From assembly GCF_028712165.1 (NCBI RefSeq), contig NZ_JAQTQR010000017.1:1-42223 (forward strand): a stretch of 42,223 nucleotides of DNA, in the 5' to 3' direction. The notes beneath the pieces were generated by a model. The model had not been told where the DNA came from, did not search any database, and saw only the letters and a program-made list of their open reading frames with translations. The first letter of the stretch is position 1. Every line of letters begins with the position of its first letter. Made by a program: the position numbers and the translations under genes. The stretch comes from Sulfuricurvum sp. Its GTDB lineage: Bacteria > Campylobacterota > Campylobacteria > Campylobacterales > Sulfurimonadaceae. Shown here in pieces: positions 1 through 7,607 of the stretch.

Positions 1-2
1 GT

Positions 3-641
3 CGTACCTTTGAGGAGTATGCGGCATTTTTTGATTTGGATGCCGAGACGATGAAAAACATGAGAGTTTTGGACTGCCCAAGCGGAGCGAGTTCATTTAT
101 ATCTGAAGCCAAGAGCAAAGGGATAGCGGCACAGGGGTGCGATATTCTGTACTGTTATGATCGTGATGCATTGCGTGCACAAGGGGAAAAGAGTATCGAG
201 AAAATCTATGCCGATACGAGCTGGATGGCGGAACATAATTTTGCGTTTTATCATTCGATAGAGAGACATAAAGAGCATAGAGTAGGGGCATTAAAAGCAT
301 TTTGTGACGATTACAATACAAAGGATTATTGGTTCGCCGAACTTCCGAAACTGCCGTATAGGGATGATAGCTTTGATTTGGTACTCAGTTCGCATCTGCT
401 ATTTGTCTATGAGGATAGACTGGATGAAGCATTTCATGAAGCGTCGATTACCGAGATGCTTCGGGTCGGGAAGGAAGTTCGTATTTTCCACCTGGTCGAT
501 TATAAAAACTCTCGAGTAGATGAAGCGGATAACCTTAGTCCGTTAGCCTATCGGATGGCCGAAAAATTCGGCGGGGAAATAGTCAAAGTCGGATTTGAGT
601 TTCAAAAGAATGCAGGGTATATGTTGAAGATAAAACGGTAA
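3..641 (+). CDS. SAM-dependent methyltransferase, 5' end outside window
   Basis: The frame is open to the left edge, so the true start is missing. The first in-window residues (RTFEEYAAFFDL) read like ordinary N-terminal sequence, so the in-frame TTG at 36 is unlikely to be the start. The protein carries a class I methyltransferase pattern: a first strand VLDCPSGASSF resembling motif I (normally DxGxGxG, here degenerate), an acidic-strand segment GCDILY, and the late motif LPYRDDSFDLVLSSHLLF (motif IV, DxFDLV). It probably transfers a methyl group from S-adenosylmethionine to an unknown substrate in the cytoplasm. The next gene starts about 50 bases later on the same strand. Family confidence is good; the substrate cannot be told. 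Confidence 0.75.
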   Translation, partial: RTFEEYAAFFDLDAETMKNMRVLDCPSGASSFISEAKSKGIAAQGCDILYCYDRDALRAQGEKSIEKIYADTSWMAEHNFAFYHSIERHKEHRVGALKAFCDDYNTKDYWFAELPKLPYRDDSFDLVLSSHLLFVYEDRLDEAFHEASITEMLRVGKEVRIFHLVDYKNSRVDEADNLSPLAYRMAEKFGGEIVKVGFEFQKNAGYMLKIKR

Positions 642-691
642 AATGAGAAGAACATTTATATAAAATATATTTTGACGAGATAGAGGTTGAG

Positions 692-1378
692 ATGAAAAAA
701 ACCGTTTTAATAACCGGCGGAAACAAAGGGATAGGATTAGAAGCGACAAAAGTTTTTGTGGCATTGGGTTATAAAGTCATTGTCGTAGCGCGGGATTTTA
801 GCGACTTTAAAGACCATGAATCCGTACAGCAGGTCGTATTTGATTTGACACAAGTGAATAAAATACCTGCGTTCATCGACTCTTTGCCACCGATTGATAT
901 TCTGATCAATAATGCAGGTGTGATGTATTCGATCCCCTATCAGAGCTATAGCTGTGAAAAAATCGATTCGATGATGCAGTTAAATCTTTATGCTCCTATC
1001 AAACTGATCGAAGAAGTTGCCAAAAAGATGCCATTTGGCGGTCGTATTGTTAATAATGCGTCTATCGCCGGACAAATAGGACATCCCGATATTTGGTACG
1101 GGATGACCAAAGCGGCTCTCATTAATGCTACGAAGAGTTTTTCGAAAATCTTTGAGGGAAAAATTATCATCAATGCCGTAACACCCAGCCCCGTCGAAAC
1201 GGATATGCTCGATGTGATACCAAAAGAACGGCAAGAAGCATTTTTAAAGTCGGTCATTACCAAACGTTTCGCTTATCCGCAAGAGATAGCCAAAACAATG
1301 GTCTGGCTTGCTACCGAATCACCTGAATATATCAATGGAAGTGTAATTGATATCAATAATGGGTCATTTCCGAGATAA
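692..1378 (+). CDS. SDR-family NAD(P)-dependent oxidoreductase
   Basis: A 228-residue classical short-chain dehydrogenase, near the usual 250. The Rossmann motif TGGNKGIG lies at residues 8-15, the NNAG motif near 75-78, a catalytic Ser in NNASIAG, and the Tyr/Lys pair in WYGMTKAAL. The C-terminal INGSVIDINNGS follows the normal SDR ending. A GAGGTTGAG ribosome-binding site precedes the ATG. It should reduce or oxidise a small carbonyl or alcohol in the cytoplasm. The substrate is unknown. It is followed after 9 bases by the DUF442-type gene, so the two are probably co-transcribed. Confidence 0.9.
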   Translation: MKKTVLITGGNKGIGLEATKVFVALGYKVIVVARDFSDFKDHESVQQVVFDLTQVNKIPAFIDSLPPIDILINNAGVMYSIPYQSYSCEKIDSMMQLNLYAPIKLIEEVAKKMPFGGRIVNNASIAGQIGHPDIWYGMTKAALINATKSFSKIFEGKIIINAVTPSPVETDMLDVIPKERQEAFLKSVITKRFAYPQEIAKTMVWLATESPEYINGSVIDINNGSFPR

Positions 1379-1387
1379 AGAGAGACC

Positions 1388-1825
1388 ATGTTAGAGAACA
1401 TTTTAAATTATATGCAAATCACGGAACACATAGCTTCATCGGGACAGCCTAATGAGGCTGAATTCGCCGCAATCGCGGATGCAGGATATGACGTCATCAT
1501 AAACCTCGCTATGCCAGATTCGGAAAACGTAATACCCGCAGAAGGTCATTTAGTTACTGCGAACAACATGATCTATATTCATATTCCGGTTCCGTTTGAT
1601 GCGCCTGAGCTTTTTCATTTGAAGTCATTCATTAAAATTATGGAAACATTTGCTGATAAGAAAGTTTGGGTTCATTGTGTAAAAAACTACAGAGCATCAG
1701 CTTTTTTGTACCATTATTTGCGTAAATCACGAGGTCTTAGCACTACTGAGGCACAAAAAGCGATACTTCCATCATGGGAATCGAATGAAATCTGGCAACG
1801 GTTTATGAATATTGATTCTTATTAA
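1388..1825 (+). CDS. DUF442 / protein tyrosine phosphatase-like protein
   Basis: A 145-residue protein. Its N-terminal half (SGQPNEAEFAAIADAGYDVIINLAMP) and its VHCVKNYRASAF motif match a small phosphatase-like family related to DUF442 and dual-specificity phosphatases. The Cys-to-Arg spacing is C-x4-R (C-V-K-N-Y-R), not the C-x5-R of true tyrosine phosphatases. As remembered, this shorter loop is typical of the subfamily and not a local mutation. Activity is therefore uncertain, and the fold assignment is firmer than the enzymatic one. It follows the SDR gene by 9 bases. Confidence 0.75.
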   Translation: MLENILNYMQITEHIASSGQPNEAEFAAIADAGYDVIINLAMPDSENVIPAEGHLVTANNMIYIHIPVPFDAPELFHLKSFIKIMETFADKKVWVHCVKNYRASAFLYHYLRKSRGLSTTEAQKAILPSWESNEIWQRFMNIDSY

Positions 1826-1854
1826 GTTTGCGCATATAATAAAGAGAGATATGA

Positions 1855-2340
1855 ATGAAAAATAAATTACATTTACTATGCGGAAAAATGGCTTCCGGAA
1901 AATCTACGTTATCAAAAAAGCTAGTTGTAGAATATAACGCCATAGCTTTGTGTGAAGATGAGCTTTTGGCAAAGCTTTATCCTGATGAGATCAAAACGAT
2001 CCAAGATTATGTCAAATACTCAGAACGTCTAAAAGAGGCGATTAGACCCCATTTGATCGATCTATTACGAAACAATATGAATGTCGTGATTGATTTTCCG
2101 GCAAACACACAAAAGCAACGAGAGTGGTTCAAAGAAATTTTAGAAATTGCAAACGTTGATCATATTCTCCATTATATGGATAAATCCGATGATATATGTA
2201 AAATGCAGTTGCGAAAACGAAATGATGGATTACCTAAAGATGCTCCTTTGATTTCAGAGGAAGTATTTGATGCAATCACTAAATATTTTGAGCCACCTCA
2301 TGAAAATGAAGGATTTAATATTATTCGATATGCGCATTAA
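1855..2340 (+). CDS. P-loop ATP-binding protein (AAA_33 / zeta-kinase-like)
   Basis: A 161-residue single-domain P-loop protein. Walker A GKMASGKST lies near residues 10-18, an acidic segment CEDELLAKLYPDE follows, and the strand NVVIDFPANT resembles the Walker B or lid-preceding strand of small kinases. C-terminal basic residues (LRKRNDG) fit a nucleotide-kinase lid. Such proteins phosphorylate small molecules, nucleotides or, for zeta toxins, UDP-sugars. Nothing here decides the substrate. The gene is AT-rich compared with the SDR gene and marks the transition to the AT-rich block. The start at 1855 follows AGAGAGAT; an ATG four bases earlier runs straight into a stop. Confidence 0.75.
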   Translation: MKNKLHLLCGKMASGKSTLSKKLVVEYNAIALCEDELLAKLYPDEIKTIQDYVKYSERLKEAIRPHLIDLLRNNMNVVIDFPANTQKQREWFKEILEIANVDHILHYMDKSDDICKMQLRKRNDGLPKDAPLISEEVFDAITKYFEPPHENEGFNIIRYAH

Positions 2341-2434
2341 CTAGGTAAAAAATGCCCCAGATGTGAAACTCGCTGAGGAAGGTGAGCTTTAAAAAAAGTA
2401 ATTGAGGTTATAGGTATCACCTGACCCCTTTATC

Positions 2435-3004
2435 TTAAGCTCCTGATATTTTACTTATAAAGTAACTTCTTATATTATCGAGCATATTATCATATTCTTG
2501 TTTCCTGTACCTATTATTATCAATGATATTTTTACGTTCAGCTGTTTGGCGACTTGGTATATTGGTTAGTTCACCTTTACCATGTGCAAATTCATCTAGT
2601 TGATATAAAGCTTCTTTTATTGTATTTAAATGTATATCATCAATAAACAAAGAACTTTTTTGTAAATAAAAGTTTGATTGATTGATTTGAGAACTAAAAT
2701 CTCTTACTTTTTGAACTGAATAGTCAGTCCATAAATCATCCATTGATTTTTTTAAATCACATAATGACACCCAAAGCTCACCATAAATATCAAATTGTTT
2801 TTCTGAATAACGAAGTAGTACAGTTTTTACACTTGCAACTTCTATCTCATATTTTCTTTTTATTTCTTCCAACTCTTTTGCATATTGGAATTTTTCTTTT
2901 TCTAATATTCTGCTTGCCCACACTTTACCAAGCCATGTTGAGAAGCCGAAAATAATAATTGTAGCTCCACCTGCACCTGTGATAATAGCCCAAAAAATAT
3001 CCAT
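2435..3004 (-). CDS. Membrane-anchored coiled-coil protein, cassette-type
   Basis: A 189-residue orphan. Residues 3-25 are hydrophobic (FWAIITGAGGATIIIFGFSTWL), giving one N-terminal membrane segment. A charged helical stretch follows (about 33-75, EKEKFQYAKELEEIKRKYEIE) that should form a coiled coil, and the rest is polar and mostly helical. The leader from the proposed attC crossover at about 3032 to the ATG is short and holds an AAAGGA ribosome-binding site, as in integron cassettes. Similar anchored coiled-coil proteins of unknown role are common in mobile and defence regions. No full attC-like hairpin follows the stop, only a GCTTAAG at the stop codon resembling a decayed R'' box. Function unknown. 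Confidence 0.65.
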   Translation of the reverse strand: MDIFWAIITGAGGATIIIFGFSTWLGKVWASRILEKEKFQYAKELEEIKRKYEIEVASVKTVLLRYSEKQFDIYGELWVSLCDLKKSMDDLWTDYSVQKVRDFSSQINQSNFYLQKSSLFIDDIHLNTIKEALYQLDEFAHGKGELTNIPSRQTAERKNIIDNNRYRKQEYDNMLDNIRSYFISKISGA

Positions 3005-3025
3005 CTAATTGTGTCCTTTACTGTA

Positions 3026-3094
3026 ACTTAACGTTTAAGATGAGCGGATTAATTACCCGCAGGGTAATTTATTGGCTCCTCTGATTTGTTAGCG
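3026..3094 (-). other. attC-like recombination site 1
   Basis: On the gene (minus) strand this 69-base site begins with CGCTAAC, which contains the stop codon of the upstream gene, and ends with GTTAAGT, a perfect GTTRRRY box. Between them is an imperfect palindrome. AGATGAGC (3038-3045) pairs with GCTCCTCT (3075-3082) with one mismatch. The two arms are separated from the end boxes by 5-base spacers, and the apex is a perfect 8-bp stem AATTACCC/GGGTAATT with a GCA loop (3051-3069). This is the R''-L''-loop-L'-R' layout of integron attC sites. The next gene starts 22 bases after the crossover. Confidence 0.65.
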
Positions 3095-3790
3095 AAGCCA
3101 TTCTTCATCTTTGAAACCAATTTGTTTGAGCAAGAGTTTTCCTAATGAAGTGATTTCATATCCTTTGGTTTCCAATTCATTTGTGTTCCCACCTATTTTG
3201 ATACTGATATTTTTCTTTAGCAATCCTAAAGTAGCCAAATGTTCCTTGTAGCTATTTTGAATAGCTTCTTTATCAATATCTTCTTTACTTCCTCCCAACG
3301 TTGGGATTACTGTTTTCAAAACATTGCTATGTAATTGCCTGAATTCTTTGTCACTATTCATTAAAGGGTTCAAATAGAATCTTAGCCAGATAATCTCTAT
3401 ATCATTTAGCTCTTTTAAAAGGTTTAAAAGGTGTTTGTTTTCAAGATCAGAAATATAATTATTATCCAAACTGTTTTCTATCACTGATGATATATATTTG
3501 ATTCTATCATCAGATAATGCCCTTGAAGCTTGAAACATGCTTTCTTCCATAAGATCAACAAATTCCTCGCTTTTGAGCTTATTATCAAGTTGCTCTTTTT
3601 GAAATTGTTGAAGTTTTTTCTCAAGTTCAAGTACATACCTAGAAAGTCGATCAATTCTCTGATTTGGAACTATGACATCAAACATTTCTTGTATCATTGG
3701 ACCAACAAAAGGGATTGGACCTGCAATTGACTTTATTGTTGATAGTGTGATGTCAGTTTTATTATTTTTTTCAATATCATTTGGTTGCAT
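3089..3790 (-). CDS. Orphan cassette protein with conserved GPIPFVGP N-terminus
   Basis: A 233-residue soluble protein. Residues 20-45 (SIAGPIPFVGPMIQEMFDVIVPNQR) form an amphipathic, hydrophobic segment of a type I recall in several hypothetical proteins of defence or mobile regions. A coiled-coil helix follows at about 50-75 (LELEKKLQQFQKEQLDNKL). The C-terminal third (GLLKKN...YEITSLGKLLLKQIG) resembles a winged-helix end, where 'ITSLGKLLL' is typical. A 21-base leader with GAAGGA separates the ATG from the attC-like crossover on its upstream side, and the stop codon lies inside the next attC-like site. It is a compact one-gene cassette. Function unknown; a regulatory or abortive-infection role is only a guess. 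Confidence 0.65.
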   Translation of the reverse strand: MQPNDIEKNNKTDITLSTIKSIAGPIPFVGPMIQEMFDVIVPNQRIDRLSRYVLELEKKLQQFQKEQLDNKLKSEEFVDLMEESMFQASRALSDDRIKYISSVIENSLDNNYISDLENKHLLNLLKELNDIEIIWLRFYLNPLMNSDKEFRQLHSNVLKTVIPTLGGSKEDIDKEAIQNSYKEHLATLGLLKKNISIKIGGNTNELETKGYEITSLGKLLLKQIGFKDEEWLR

Positions 3791-3811
3791 TGTTCGTCCT
3801 TCTCATTTTAT

Positions 3812-3867
3812 AGCTAACGTTCGTCGTGAGTGACAGCTATGCTGTTCATTCCTCGTACTTGTTATGT
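3812..3867 (-). other. attC-like recombination site 2
   Basis: On the minus strand this 56-base site starts with ACATAAC, six bases after the stop of the ATPase gene, and ends with GTTAGCT. The centre folds as ACAGC-ATA-GCTGT, flanked by a bulged stem (GAGGAATGA against TCACTC) and a further CG pair. The start box ACATAAC is the exact complement of GTTATGT found at the 5' boundary of the same cassette (5503-5509). The 5' GTTAGC of the next cassette likewise pairs with CGCTAAC in site 1. Matching between a cassette's first bases and its own R'' box is a hallmark of integron cassettes. The hairpin is less regular than site 1. Confidence 0.55.
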
Positions 3868-3873
3868 TTTCTT

Positions 3874-5469
3874 TTAAGTTAATGTAGGTAAATAGCTTTG
3901 TAAAGCAGTCGTTATCTCTGTTTGCTTTGACCCTTTTAATAGCCTAACTAATAGTTTACTATACTCTCCAGTTGCAAGACCAAATATTTGAGATATTCTG
4001 TCAGGAAGAGATTTACGATTATATATTAATAGAAGTTGTTCTAAATTTCTTTCATCTATTGCAGTTTGATATAAAATTCTAGATTGTTCATATATATTGT
4101 GAATGTTAATTCTTCCCAAAGTTGTTGTAAGACCATCAGCTAAACCTTGCTCTGTATTTGCTTCTTTTGAAAAGGCGCCTAATTTATATTCAATAATCTT
4201 TTCAGCTTTTGATGAAACCTGATTATCAAACTCTGAGGTTAGTGCATTAACTAAAAAAGTAATAACTTCATCTACTTTTGCATTTGCATCAAGTTCTAAA
4301 TGAAGTGAAATAATCCTAAGAATTGGCTCAATACAAAAAAGATTTTCGATTTCGGCGACAGAAATAGTATATATATTTTGAGTTTCTAGTGCTGTTATCT
4401 CTGGCTGTTCTTTATAATCACTATCAATAATCCCATATGCACTTAAATGATGTAGCGAAACATTACCTCTAAATGCTTTAGTTGCTTCTATCACCTTATC
4501 ACAGCCACCTCTTGGAATAATATGAAAATCAGGGTACATTAATTGATATATTGTAGAATCTAACTTCCCATTTTCTCCCTCACAGAAAACGATATTTTTT
4601 CTATTACCTATGATTTCTAGCATCAAACTTTCAGGCAAATTTTCATCAACAGGAATATCTTCCCATATCCATTGATTATTACCGTGATATTCTTTTATCC
4701 AAATTTTGTTTGCATCGGTTCTAGATGATGCAAATTCTAAATCATGAGTAATATATATAAGTAATTTATTTTGTGTTTTAGACTCTATTTGATTCCAGAG
4801 TTTGTCCACTAATGACTTATGTAGATGTATTTCTGGTTCATCAATGATTATTACAGAGTTGTCAGGCAAACTAAGACACTGACCTATTAGATAGAGGACA
4901 ACTCTTTCTCCATCACTCATTTCTTGACCGTGATACTCAGATTGTCCTACTTTTTTTGCTATTACCTTTCCATCAAGAAATGATAATTCTCGATGAGGCA
5001 TTATTGAATTCCATAACTCAATGATTTCATCTATGGGAGCTTTAGGAACGTCTACATATTCTTGGCTTTCTCTAGCTTGGGCTGTGTAGTTTCTATCTCT
5101 TTCAGCTGATTTAGCAAATAACAATGAAAGAAGCTTGTCATAATCATTTAATAAAAAAGTTGCTGGTTTTTGACCCCATCTAGAGTTTGCTTTTTGCGTT
5201 ATATTAGCATGCTGATCTGATCTACCAAAAATCAATTCTTTTTCTGCTTGTTCTAAATTTTTAATCTGTGCAAAGTCAGGTATACTTAATACTCTTTGTG
5301 CGCTTAGTCTATGTACCGTAATTTGACTTTGAATTAATTCTTCAAGTCGTATACTAAATCGTGTTTTTCCTGCACCGTTTGCACCAACTATAACAATGTT
5401 GTTTTCAGTATGTAATGTTTCTTGGCCTGGAGTGCCATCTTTTTTAGGTAATACAATGTTATATGCCAT
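3874..5469 (-). CDS. AAA ATPase fused to DUF4435 (AriA/AriB-like, PARIS-type) defence protein
   Basis: A 531-residue protein with two parts. Residues 20-285 form an ABC/SMC-like AAA ATPase: Walker A GANGAGKT (29-36), signature SDGER (185-189), Walker B VIIIDEPE (206-213) and the switch His in YITHD (242). From about 292 a Toprim-like DUF4435 domain follows: CEGENGKLD (acidic Glu 297), a dkVIEA segment, GIIDSDY (Asp 349 and 351) and EIENLFC (373-379). This order matches the two subunits of the PARIS anti-phage system (AriA ATPase, AriB DUF4435) joined in one chain, a fused form I recall being described. OLD-family nucleases are the alternative. AT-rich, minus strand, leader begins at GTTATGT, attC-like site follows. 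Confidence 0.8.
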   Translation of the reverse strand: MAYNIVLPKKDGTPGQETLHTENNIVIVGANGAGKTRFSIRLEELIQSQITVHRLSAQRVLSIPDFAQIKNLEQAEKELIFGRSDQHANITQKANSRWGQKPATFLLNDYDKLLSLLFAKSAERDRNYTAQARESQEYVDVPKAPIDEIIELWNSIMPHRELSFLDGKVIAKKVGQSEYHGQEMSDGERVVLYLIGQCLSLPDNSVIIIDEPEIHLHKSLVDKLWNQIESKTQNKLLIYITHDLEFASSRTDANKIWIKEYHGNNQWIWEDIPVDENLPESLMLEIIGNRKNIVFCEGENGKLDSTIYQLMYPDFHIIPRGGCDKVIEATKAFRGNVSLHHLSAYGIIDSDYKEQPEITALETQNIYTISVAEIENLFCIEPILRIISLHLELDANAKVDEVITFLVNALTSEFDNQVSSKAEKIIEYKLGAFSKEANTEQGLADGLTTTLGRINIHNIYEQSRILYQTAIDERNLEQLLLIYNRKSLPDRISQIFGLATGEYSKLLVRLLKGSKQTEITTALQSYLPTLT

Positions 5470-5502
5470 AGCTGTGGTTTATCCTTTATTTATATCTTTG
5501 CA

Positions 5503-5509
5503 ACATAAC
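5503..5509 (-). other. Proposed cassette insertion junction (GTTATGT)
   Basis: On the minus strand the sequence is GTTATGT. Everything before the GTT (5507-5628) matches the flank at 33203-33369, and everything after it differs. The heptamer equals the complement of the R'' box (ACATAAC) of the attC-like site closing the same cassette at 3861-3867. Both facts point to G^TT as the crossover at which the ATPase cassette entered. Confidence 0.5.
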
Positions 5510-5628
5510 TATTTATTCATACCAAAAATGTACCATTTTGCCAGAATTTTACATATCAACATATTTTTAAACATTTTACGCTATTTTTCTTAAAATAATT
5601 TCCGCAAACACGTTAACGGCAGGTTCGA
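5507..5628 (-). repeat. Shared cassette-flank block, copy 1 (with MocR 3' remnant)
   Basis: Matches the block at 33203-33369 in the same orientation: both share TATTTATTCATACC, ACCATTTTGCCAGAA, ATCAACAT and TTTAAACATTTTACG in order, the other copy carrying an extra insertion of about 50 bases. The outer part (5576-5628) translates on the minus strand to IEPAVNVFAEIILRKIA plus stop, nearly the C-terminus of the intact MocR regulator at 12845 (IEPAVRAFAEIILRKML). The MocR remnant touches the amidotransferase stop codon. The block may be an attI-like or secondary insertion site; its exact nature is not determined. Confidence 0.65.
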
Positions 5629-6294
5629 TTAAACTTTATTCCACCAATCCAACAGATCGAACAGCGCTTTATTGGCTGAGGGAATGTGATACGCTTCAGC
5701 TCGTATCGTATCGGCATTATCAATAAACGGAGAATCAAAATCGAGATAAGCGCTATCGGCATTTAAGAGTCCGTTCATGCTCTCTTGAGTCGTCTCAAAA
5801 TGAAATTGTGTTGCGATGATACGTCCATCAGGGGTGGCGAATGCCTGATTTTTAAAGGCATCATTGGAGGCTATGCGTAGCGTCCCCTCGGGAAGATCGA
5901 ATGTATCGCCGTGCCAATGAAATACGCTCATTTTAGGTGCTAGATTTAGGGTGAGCGGATGAGCTGAAATCTCGATATCGTGCCATCCTGCTTCGCGTGT
6001 CTGCGATGAATAGACGGGTGCGCCCATAGCTGATGCGATGAGCTGCGCACCTAAACAGATACCGAAGGTTTTCCCTCCCTCACAAATGCGTCGGCGTAAG
6101 AACTCGATCTCGTTTTGGATGAAATCCAGATCATCGTACGCACTCATCGACCCGCCCAATACGATCAAAAGATCATCTGCTTCCAACGGTTCATTTTCCC
6201 AACATCGGATGATACGGTAAGGGATGTTTCGCATACGTGCCCACTCGCCGATTGCCGCTTCGTTTTCAAAAGGTACATGCTGCCAAATAGTCAT
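5629..6294 (-). CDS. Class I glutamine amidotransferase family protein
   Basis: A 221-residue stand-alone class I amidotransferase domain, like the glutaminase part of GMP synthase. The nucleophile elbow GICLGAQ places the catalytic Cys at 80, and QFHFE places His 165 and Glu 167. The oxyanion region LGGSMSAYDD is normal. Such proteins hydrolyse glutamine or gamma-glutamyl compounds; the acceptor is unknown because no synthase partner is fused or adjacent. A GGAGTAATT ribosome-binding site fits the ATG. It lies 22 bases after the AraC/MGMT/GNAT fusion gene and probably shares its transcript. The stop codon abuts a MocR 3' remnant. Confidence 0.85.
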   Translation of the reverse strand: MTIWQHVPFENEAAIGEWARMRNIPYRIIRCWENEPLEADDLLIVLGGSMSAYDDLDFIQNEIEFLRRRICEGGKTFGICLGAQLIASAMGAPVYSSQTREAGWHDIEISAHPLTLNLAPKMSVFHWHGDTFDLPEGTLRIASNDAFKNQAFATPDGRIIATQFHFETTQESMNGLLNADSAYLDFDSPFIDNADTIRAEAYHIPSANKALFDLLDWWNKV

Positions 6295-6316
6295 AATTAC
6301 TCCTGTAGTGTTTGTG

Positions 6317-7597
6317 TTAGAGTTGTATCCGAAAAGGGATCATCGCCGATTTTTCAAATCCCATCCCTTCGTAAAACCGATGAGCCGATAGATTGTCCGA
6401 ATCGGTCAGGAGGGTTATTCGTCGTATCCCTTTTTCTTTACTGCATGTCAGAACGTATTCGAGCAGGGCAGAACCGATATCCTCTCCGCGATGTTTCTCA
6501 TCGATGACCATATCTTCGAGCAGGGCGACTTTCTCCCCTAATGCCGTCGAGACGGTGTATAAAAGATTCACCATCCCCACAATCTCATCCTCTTTAGATA
6601 CAACGTATATCTCTCCGATAGTCTCATCCTCAATGATTTTTTTCAATCCTCTCACCTGATTTGCTTCATTAGGAGTAAACTCGATCTCTTTCGAAAAGAG
6701 TTGATGCAACAGCCCGCAAAGGCTCGGTATATCTTTGATGGTTGCCGTGCGGTAGGTGATAGGGCTTTCTTTGGATGCCGATTCGTAGGCGATGAGGATC
6801 TTTTTTCGCTCAATCCCCCATCGATAGCCGCTCATAGCACCGCTTTTGGCGATGACGCGATGGCAGGGGATGAGATAGCCGATGTGATTCTCTCCGATGG
6901 CGTTGGCGACCGCACGCACGGCTTTAGGTTTGTCGATGAAATTCGCGACATCCTGATAGGTCGTTATACCGCCGTTAGGGAGATTGATAAGCGCTTTCCA
7001 GACATTGATCTGTAGGTTCGTTCCCTTGACCAAGAGATTGTATTTTTTGTTTTTGATGAAAATATTTTCCAGATAGGTACGGGCTTTTAGATCATCATGT
7101 ACCAGATTGGCATTTTCCCACAGCTCACAAAACCGTTTATAGATCGACTCTTTGTTGTTGTCGATAAATCCCAGATAACAGACCCCTTTGTCGGTATAGG
7201 CGATCAATGCTTCACCGAAAGGGGTGAGTCCGAAACCGTAGGTGATGGTGACGTCTTTCCCTTTTTCGCGCCACTCTTTTGGGGTGACCCCTATGAGATT
7301 GACAAACAGTTCGTGCAGTCTGCTGGAACTGGATAACCCGATATCCAGAGTGCTGTCTAGCAGAGATTTGGACTCTTTGATATGCTCTTTGGCGTAGTTC
7401 AGCGTCACGGAGTGAAGAAATTGTTTGGGCGTTACACCGACATACTCTTTAAACACTCGCATAAAATGGTATTTGCTCATCCCTATGTTTCGAGCTATTT
7501 CATCGATGGAGGGCTGTTCTTTGAAATGGGTGTCGATATAGGTAATGGCTTTGGCAATAAGCTGATAATTCTGATTTAATATCTCGATATCTTGCAT
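6317..7597 (-). CDS. AraC-type regulator / O6-methylguanine methyltransferase / GNAT fusion
   Basis: A 426-residue three-domain protein. Residues about 10-110 are an AraC-type double helix-turn-helix (IDEIARNIGMSKYHFMRVFKEYVG). Residues about 120-275 form the Ada/Ogt-type methyltransferase with acceptor Cys 245 in IPCHRVI. Residues about 282-426 form a GNAT acetyltransferase (EDMVIDEKHRGEDIGSALLEYVL acetyl-CoA loop, DNLSAHRFYEGMGF). The N-terminal phosphotriester-repair domain of Ada is absent. The start at 7597 is preferred because AAAGGTG sits five bases upstream; an in-frame ATG at 7621 lies inside the glyA end and lacks such a site. It probably repairs and senses alkylated DNA while the GNAT domain acetylates an unknown target. 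Confidence 0.85.
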   Translation of the reverse strand: MQDIEILNQNYQLIAKAITYIDTHFKEQPSIDEIARNIGMSKYHFMRVFKEYVGVTPKQFLHSVTLNYAKEHIKESKSLLDSTLDIGLSSSSRLHELFVNLIGVTPKEWREKGKDVTITYGFGLTPFGEALIAYTDKGVCYLGFIDNNKESIYKRFCELWENANLVHDDLKARTYLENIFIKNKKYNLLVKGTNLQINVWKALINLPNGGITTYQDVANFIDKPKAVRAVANAIGENHIGYLIPCHRVIAKSGAMSGYRWGIERKKILIAYESASKESPITYRTATIKDIPSLCGLLHQLFSKEIEFTPNEANQVRGLKKIIEDETIGEIYVVSKEDEIVGMVNLLYTVSTALGEKVALLEDMVIDEKHRGEDIGSALLEYVLTCSKEKGIRRITLLTDSDNLSAHRFYEGMGFEKSAMIPFRIQL

Positions 7598-7607
7598 ACG
7601 ATCACCT

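Noticed and set aside
2341-2434. Possible attC-like site after the coiled-coil protein gene
   Set aside because: There is a GCTTAAG at the stop and a GTTAATG near 2335, but no paired arms fold between them. At most a decayed remnant; not called.
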